Positions 58,675-64,000 of a stretch of DNA of 64,000 nt are shown piece by piece. Where the stretch lies: positions 185,411 through 249,410 of the forward strand of contig VZTJ01000239.1 of the NCBI GenBank assembly GCA_013397795.1. Direction: 5' to 3'. The position numbers and the translations under genes are program-made. The notes under the pieces were generated by a model. That model had not been told where the DNA came from. It saw nothing but the letters and a program-made list of their open reading frames with translations, and did not search any database. Origin of the DNA: Orthonyx spaldingii (taxonomy: Eukaryota; Chordata; Aves; Passeriformes; Orthonychidae). Positions within the stretch are counted from its first letter, which is position 1. Each line of letters opens with the position of its first letter.

Positions 58675-61600
58675 TAATATGCAGTGCAAATAAACATCTG
58701 TTTGTCCAGTAAACTTCTGGTCAAAGCCAGGTAGCATCATGTCTGGTGGACTGGGATACAGTAAAAGAAAAATATAAAACAAAATAAAAAATTCCAAAAT
58801 CTACAAGAAGAAAACTATGTCCATGCCTGTGTCCTACTAATAATATCAAAAGACCTCACCTAATTACATGTCCAGAATTTCAAAGAAATAGAGAACAACC
58901 CAAGTAAGTGATTGAACGTTTACATTTTTATGACCTATTCTTGTTATGCACAGCACCTCTTGCTCACACTATTGACATCCAGGAGTGAGCCCTAAGGGAG
59001 GGGTTCTAAGTGAGGGTTTCTGTATGTTGCATTGAAAAAGAATACAAACTGACAGAAAAATAACTCAAAATTGCTATAAAATAACTGGTACCTCCCAGAG
59101 CACAAGCAAATGACATGCACTTCAATGTAACACATTTCTTCTTATTTCATAGTAAGCTAAAATATACTTAAAGTTTGCACAAAATGTATGAAAAGATAGC
59201 ACTTGTGTTAAAAATTAAATTAATAAAAAAGTTTTAAATTCTTGATTTTATTAATCAAATGCTGCTAGTTCTAAACCATGCCATTTGGCTTATAAAAATA
59301 TTGAAGCAATTTGGGCTTTTTTATTGAAGTAATGGATGAAAACATTAAAACGATCTGTTTAGGACTTGTGTCTTCTTGGCACAGAATTGCACCGGAACGC
59401 TGTCACAATGGGATTTGACTACTCCACATAATCCTTGATGTGGAATGCGATTTTCTACAAGGCAGCTGCTACGCAAAGAGCCAGAGCCAGAGCCCATCCA
59501 CCACATGACTCCACAAGTAGCTACACAGTCTTTGCAAGGTAAAAACACTACATAGCTCCAAAGCACAGAAAAGCTCTTCTCTCCAGTACATGGGGAATGG
59601 TGGAAGAGTAGTGCAGTCTATTCCCAGGAAACCCTGCCATCAGTTGTGGGCGATCCTTGGAAAAATTAGCAAGATTCACCTTTTGTTTCTACAGTTCCAC
59701 CCTTCTTCTCTGAAGTGTTACAAAAACATTTATACTAAAAAAACCCAAGTACAACAGCAATGTTAATACAAATTGATTTCCCCTATACGGCCAAGCACAG
59801 GCAGCACACAGATGCCTGGAGAGCAGACACACCACAGGACTGTGAAGGGACAGCATACACAGCTAACACAGCACTGCAAACAGGACAACTACCTGAGACT
59901 AGGCAAGTACATACTTCACCTGCAGGCAACAGGACTAATGGTCCCAATGACTACAAGGCAAAAAAAGCTTTAATGTAGCAATGGTCTTTGAAGTGTATAA
60001 CAGGAAATCATATAGATCATCAGGAATATCAATGAATGATGACACAGACACAAAATCTAGTTATTTCCTTCTCTTGGGCTTTCTCAAACAAAACTTACTG
60101 CTTCATATTAGCGACTCACTGAGTTTCTCATTCTGGGTTTCTGAGAACACTTTCAACCCACTTGTGCGGAGCAACTGATTCAGCGAAAGTAGAAGTAGAG
60201 GCAGAGAAAGATAACCATCTTCTAGAATACAGGAAAGACTCTAAGCACAAGGCAGGAAGCAGCTGAGGTTTACCCAGTGTAAATAACGTTTATTTTGTAA
60301 GACTGGCATCAAAAGACATGATCTTTCAGCAGTGAGCACATGGTTTTTGCCTGAGGGGAACGAGTATTTCATTTGATTCCAGGCTTGTGACCAGTCCTGT
60401 CAATAGAACTTCTGCCTCCTCCAATTTCATAATTTAATTCCCTCCCAAATTTAACCCCAGAAGATTCTGTCACAGTGAAATTCACTTCAGTGAATCAGTG
60501 GAATAACATGACTTTTACAGGCAGGCATCTTTAGCCATAACTAATTTTCAACCAATCATCACTGCTTTCCATCTCATATTTGCCCAACAATCAGGAAAAT
60601 AATGCCATATAGGCTCTGGAAACACACATTCACAGTTATGAAATCATTCACTGCTACTGCATTCAGAAACAAAAAGACTATTTACTGAATCACCAGCAAT
60701 ACAACAACTGCAAGCACTGGAACTTTGCTGGACCATCACCCTAAGAAAGAGATCCTTAATAATTGTAAACAGCATAGGTACTCCTACTGTATTTTATGTA
60801 CATGGGTTTTCACCATCTATATTTGCACCACAAATCATTTACACGCAGCTCATTTGAAAGCCTAGAACCACAAGCTGTTTTGCAATGTCTTTAGAAAAAT
60901 GTCATCTCAGATGCTGAAAATTCCTCAGTGCATTATACTTTTGAGCAGCTAAGCAGAACTTAAGATGTGTAGTGAATAATGTAAGTGTATACATGACATT
61001 TTTGTAGGCATAGATTGGTGAAACTACAAATAAAATAATTTGGAATTAGGGAAGTTCATATTATGTGAACTACAGAAGGCAAAAAGGAATGAAAAATTAA
61101 TGAGAAAGGCAATGAGAAGGTCGGTCAGAATAGTATTGCACATGCACAAGCTGGTCAGCAGCAAAAAGGTGAAATACCGAGAAAAGATGAACAGATTTCA
61201 ACCTGGAAATCAAAGAGAAGATATAGAAGACAGAAAACATCCTTTTCTTCAGAGCCAGATGATTTGTTGCATGTTTAACAAAAAAGGAATTAACTCCTCT
61301 GCAGCCTAAGCGAATCCACAACTTCCAGAAAATTGCAACACCAATTTAAACTTTACAGACCCTATGATCAAACTATAATCAGCAACATGTACACATGTAC
61401 CTCTTCAAAACTTGGCATTCTTCAAAACAAATTATTCAAAATAAAGTAAAAGATCTAGCCACAAGACATCACTAAATTTGCTCAGATGATTGAATCCAGC
61501 TAAACAGAATTTATACCCAAAGGGGATGATGCTTCTTTGAGAACAGATCCCCTCTTTGATCAGACATCAAGTGTCATCTCCTTTCTTACTACAAAAAGAA

Positions 61601-62433
61601 GTCTCAGTGAAGTCATACTCTTCCTTGTTCTGTGTGATACCTGTTGAAAACTACTTGGAAAATCATTTAAAAATAAAAAATTTAAACGGAAGGCAGATGA
61701 AGTCTTCCAAATTTTCCCGGTATTAAACTGCAGAACTTGACACAGTAAGAGAAAAATTTTCCCTACAAAGTATCATCAGAAGTCACAAATTCTTAACCAT
61801 ACTTCTTGCAATGTCCCAAATTTCAATAACAACTGATTGAAAAATGTAAAATATGTCAAAGAAATTACAGCATATCAGAATAAACTCACACTGACAACTG
61901 ATAAAACCCATTTACCAACAGGAAAACTTTTTTCACCAATTAAAAATACCACCTCTCTCCTCTCAGTCTTGATTATTAAGGAATTCATGTACATTACCTT
62001 GGAAGAAGAGACTAAGATCTAAAATTCATAACTTTCTTGGATAATAGAAATACCAAATTTTGTAAAAATGTTGATTTTATAGTATTTCCCTATGTCTGAC
62101 TTCCTTCCACTCCCTCAGCATAACAGAGGCATAATTACCAGTATCCCTCTGTATCCCAAAGCTCTAATGACCTGATCATATTGTTAGGTTCCACCTCCCA
62201 TTTTTACTTCTTCCTTTTGGATTACCTTGCTGATTTACATTAATTACATTCATTGCAGAGTAACCATTTATTCTAAGTTGTATCTGTTTGAATGTTGCTG
62301 CTGCTTCTTTTCCAGGAGATGGCTTGTGCTCCTAAAAGTTTGTTCATTTCTTCCAAATGCATCACTTGGTCTAATGAAGTTTATTAACTTATATCAACAA
62401 ACATTTTGGTAAGCACATTAGGAGGATTATAGC
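58675..62433. other. Noncoding stretch, no gene supported
   Basis: AT-rich DNA except for a GC-richer patch at 59360-59660. Overlapping plus frames at 59760-59978 and the 89-codon frame at 61040-61309 have no domain. No RNA gene or transposon recognised. Confidence 0.55.
59360..59660. other. Locally GC-richer, CpG-bearing patch of unknown origin
   Basis: Four to six CpGs (accggaacgctg, aatgcgat, ctacgcaaag, gggcgatcc) and a small ccagag tandem (59478-59495) occur in 300 bases. A minus-strand frame at 59345-59566 is cysteine-rich (nine Cys in 73 residues), with an AG after a pyrimidine-rich run (tttttaccttgcaaag) that could act as a splice acceptor near 59537. It matches no family I recognise. 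It could be an exon relic, a retroviral fragment or chance. Confidence 0.2.
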
Positions 62434-62930
62434 AGTGTGCCCTTGCAGCAGAGGAGGCCAACTGCATCTTGGCCTGTATGACTACAAACACACACCATGG
62501 ATTAAGGGAAGTGATTGTCCAGCGTCAGGCAGTGACAGAAAGACATGGAGGAACTGGAGCAAATTCAGTGGGAGGTCACAAAGCTGGTCAGGCATCTGGG
62601 GTACAAATCCTATGAGGAGAGGATGCTGAGGGAAGGGGGCTTGTTCAGGCTGGAGTAGACAAGGGCAAGAGGTCATCCAGTACCTACAAGGTTATTATCA
62701 AGAAGTTGGAGCCTGGTTCTTTATAGGAGTGCATGGCAGGAACACAAGAGGCAATTGATGTAAATTGAAACTGGAACTGCTTCAAATGGAAGGGAAGAAA
62801 AAGTTTTTTCATCATGAGGCCAGTCAAGCATGAACCAAGTTGCCCTGAGAAGCTGTGTAGTCTTTATCCTTGAAAGTTTTCTAGACCAGACAGGATAAAG
62901 CCAAGAGTAACCTGGTCTGGTCTACATAAC
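62434..62930 (+). mobile_element. CR1 LINE, about 500 bases of the 3' part, sense
   Basis: Canonical blocks in order: gtgtgcccttgcagcagagg, aggccaactgcatcttggcc, gggaagtgattgtccagcg, caaattcagtgggaggtcac, aaagctggtcaggcatctgg, aaatcctatgaggagaggat, gcttgttcaggctggagtag, gtacctacaaggttattatc, aagttgccctgagaagctgt and tagtctttatccttgaaag. The segment between 'gaagtgattgtcc' and 'gacatggaggaactggagc' is shortened compared with usual CR1, indicating an internal deletion. The usual last 60 bases are missing or unrecognisable. The short frames on both strands at 62435-62676 are CR1-derived. Confidence 0.92.
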
Positions 62931-64000
62931 AAGACCTTACTTTGAAAAAGTGGTTGTGCTACTTTTATGTCCCATTAAGTTCCTGTATGATAAAATATAT
63001 GTATATAAAACGGTTACTGATTGCTTCTTGACTATTTGGTATGCAACTTGAAAGCCCCTAATTTCTAGATTTGCAGAAACACTGAACACAGTGGCAGACC
63101 GCTAAGCATAAACTGGTGTTAAAGAGAGCACGGAGTGGTGGATCACCAGAGAACATGTGTTATAAATAGGACAGCTGGTATTGCAAGGTACTTTGGATTT
63201 CAATCTCTCTCTCTGCCTAAGTTTCAAAGCTTTAAAAGAAAGAACAACATCACTTTGTCTGAAAAATACTGTGAAATAAATGAATGTAATTTTAGAAAGT
63301 ACTCAGGAGACTAATTGTCTGTAAAAAGCCCATTTGAAATGAACAATTCTATGTACAGAGGAGACTCTGAATAACTATCAATAAACAAAGCATGAGTTTG
63401 TGCTCCAGAAATTAGTATTTTATCAAGTGTTTTGCTTCATAAGCAAAACATGTCAAAACAAAGAAAACAAAGCAACAATAATGCTTCATGATTCAAGAAA
63501 AGCTAAGAAGTGAGTACCATAAAACTAAATCAATACAAGCTATCACAATATTCCAAGCCACAAAAAATATTCACAGTACAGTATTCCATTTGGTACAGAC
63601 AAAGCAAACAAAAACTCTGAGCATTTCCTTTCTGCTTGAAGTGCAAAAGCAAGCTACCACTGTACTTTTAAAATTGTATTGAGGATAGAAAATTAGAGAT
63701 GAAAAAACTACAAATATTATGCTTGATCCTCAAATATAAAACACAATAATTTCCTTGGAGTACTAGTTTAATAAGCTATTTTGGTTCTGCATTTTTACAA
63801 AGCAATTCTGAAAAAGATTAGACTACAGAGTGAATAGTTGAAGGGTTATTAACCCCAAAGAGAATTTACTCTAAATACCCTTTAACAGTATGTAGATCAC
63901 TATTCCAGTTCAGGCAGACATCACAAGTACACTCTTGTGTATATGGCTTTTGAGGGATAAGAGTGGATAAGCCACTTCACCTCAGGCTGGAGGAAAGGAA
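62931..64000. other. Noncoding stretch, no gene supported
   Basis: AT-rich DNA with a short CT run (63204-63214). The 64-codon frame at 63488-63682 has no domain. The last 40 bases are GC-richer ('cacttcacctcaggctggag') and could begin another repeat beyond the window edge, which cannot be judged. Confidence 0.6.

Noticed and set aside
62435..62676. 64-codon frames on both strands
   Set aside because: They lie within a CR1 3' fragment.
1..64000. CRISPR arrays, bacterial operons or phage genes
   Set aside because: No regularly spaced repeats, no ribosome-binding-site-led long frames; the CR1 content places the DNA in a vertebrate.
1..64000. tRNA, rRNA, snRNA or known microRNA genes
   Set aside because: I looked for cloverleaf-like A/B boxes, rRNA-like GC blocks and familiar microRNA seeds by eye and found none; a covariance-model scan would be needed to exclude them fully.

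Overview
The window looks like bird nuclear DNA (an avian-like archosaur genome). It is AT-rich by eye (about one-third G+C), CpG-poor and full of stop codons in all frames. Its recognisable repeats are almost all CR1 LINE copies, both young-looking 3' fragments and strongly eroded older ones. No Alu, B1, L1 or tRNA-derived SINE was seen. No operon, Shine-Dalgarno pattern or long bacterial-type reading frame occurs, so a prokaryotic reading is excluded. Crocodilian or turtle DNA also carries CR1 and cannot be ruled out from one window.

Layout: 1-7772 is noncoding with one short CR1 tail (about 5395-5453). Two antisense CR1 copies lie at 7773-8085 and 9855-10248. An eroded sense CR1 covers about 11440-12760. 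From 12761 to 19340 the sequence is unique, with a possible LTR-like block (15100-15400) and a CpG-bearing stretch with a GC-rich hairpin (17640-18360). A pyrimidine-rich stretch at 19345-20600 looks like an old antisense CR1. An A/C-only simple repeat sits at 22483-22627 and a CR1 tail at 23055-23135. The interval 27780-29110 has the look of conserved noncoding DNA, without proof. A degraded CR1 lies at 31281-31538, followed by a weak minus-strand terminal-exon candidate at 32236-32466. The clearest structure is a CR1 inserted into another CR1 at 34898-35805. The rest is noncoding DNA with a CR1 tail (46066-46150), an AT microsatellite (50852-50906), three adjacent perfect inverted repeats (51250-51341), an old CR1 (about 56580-57600), an unusually long stop-free frame (58030-58674) and a 500-base CR1 (62434-62930).

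No protein-coding gene can be asserted. The short open frames are what AT-rich noncoding DNA gives by chance, plus frames across CR1 or A/C repeats. The window is best read as the inside of a very large intron or as a gene desert. I did not find a new biological system. The items worth testing are the nested CR1, the inverted-repeat cluster, the exon candidate and the conserved-element candidates.
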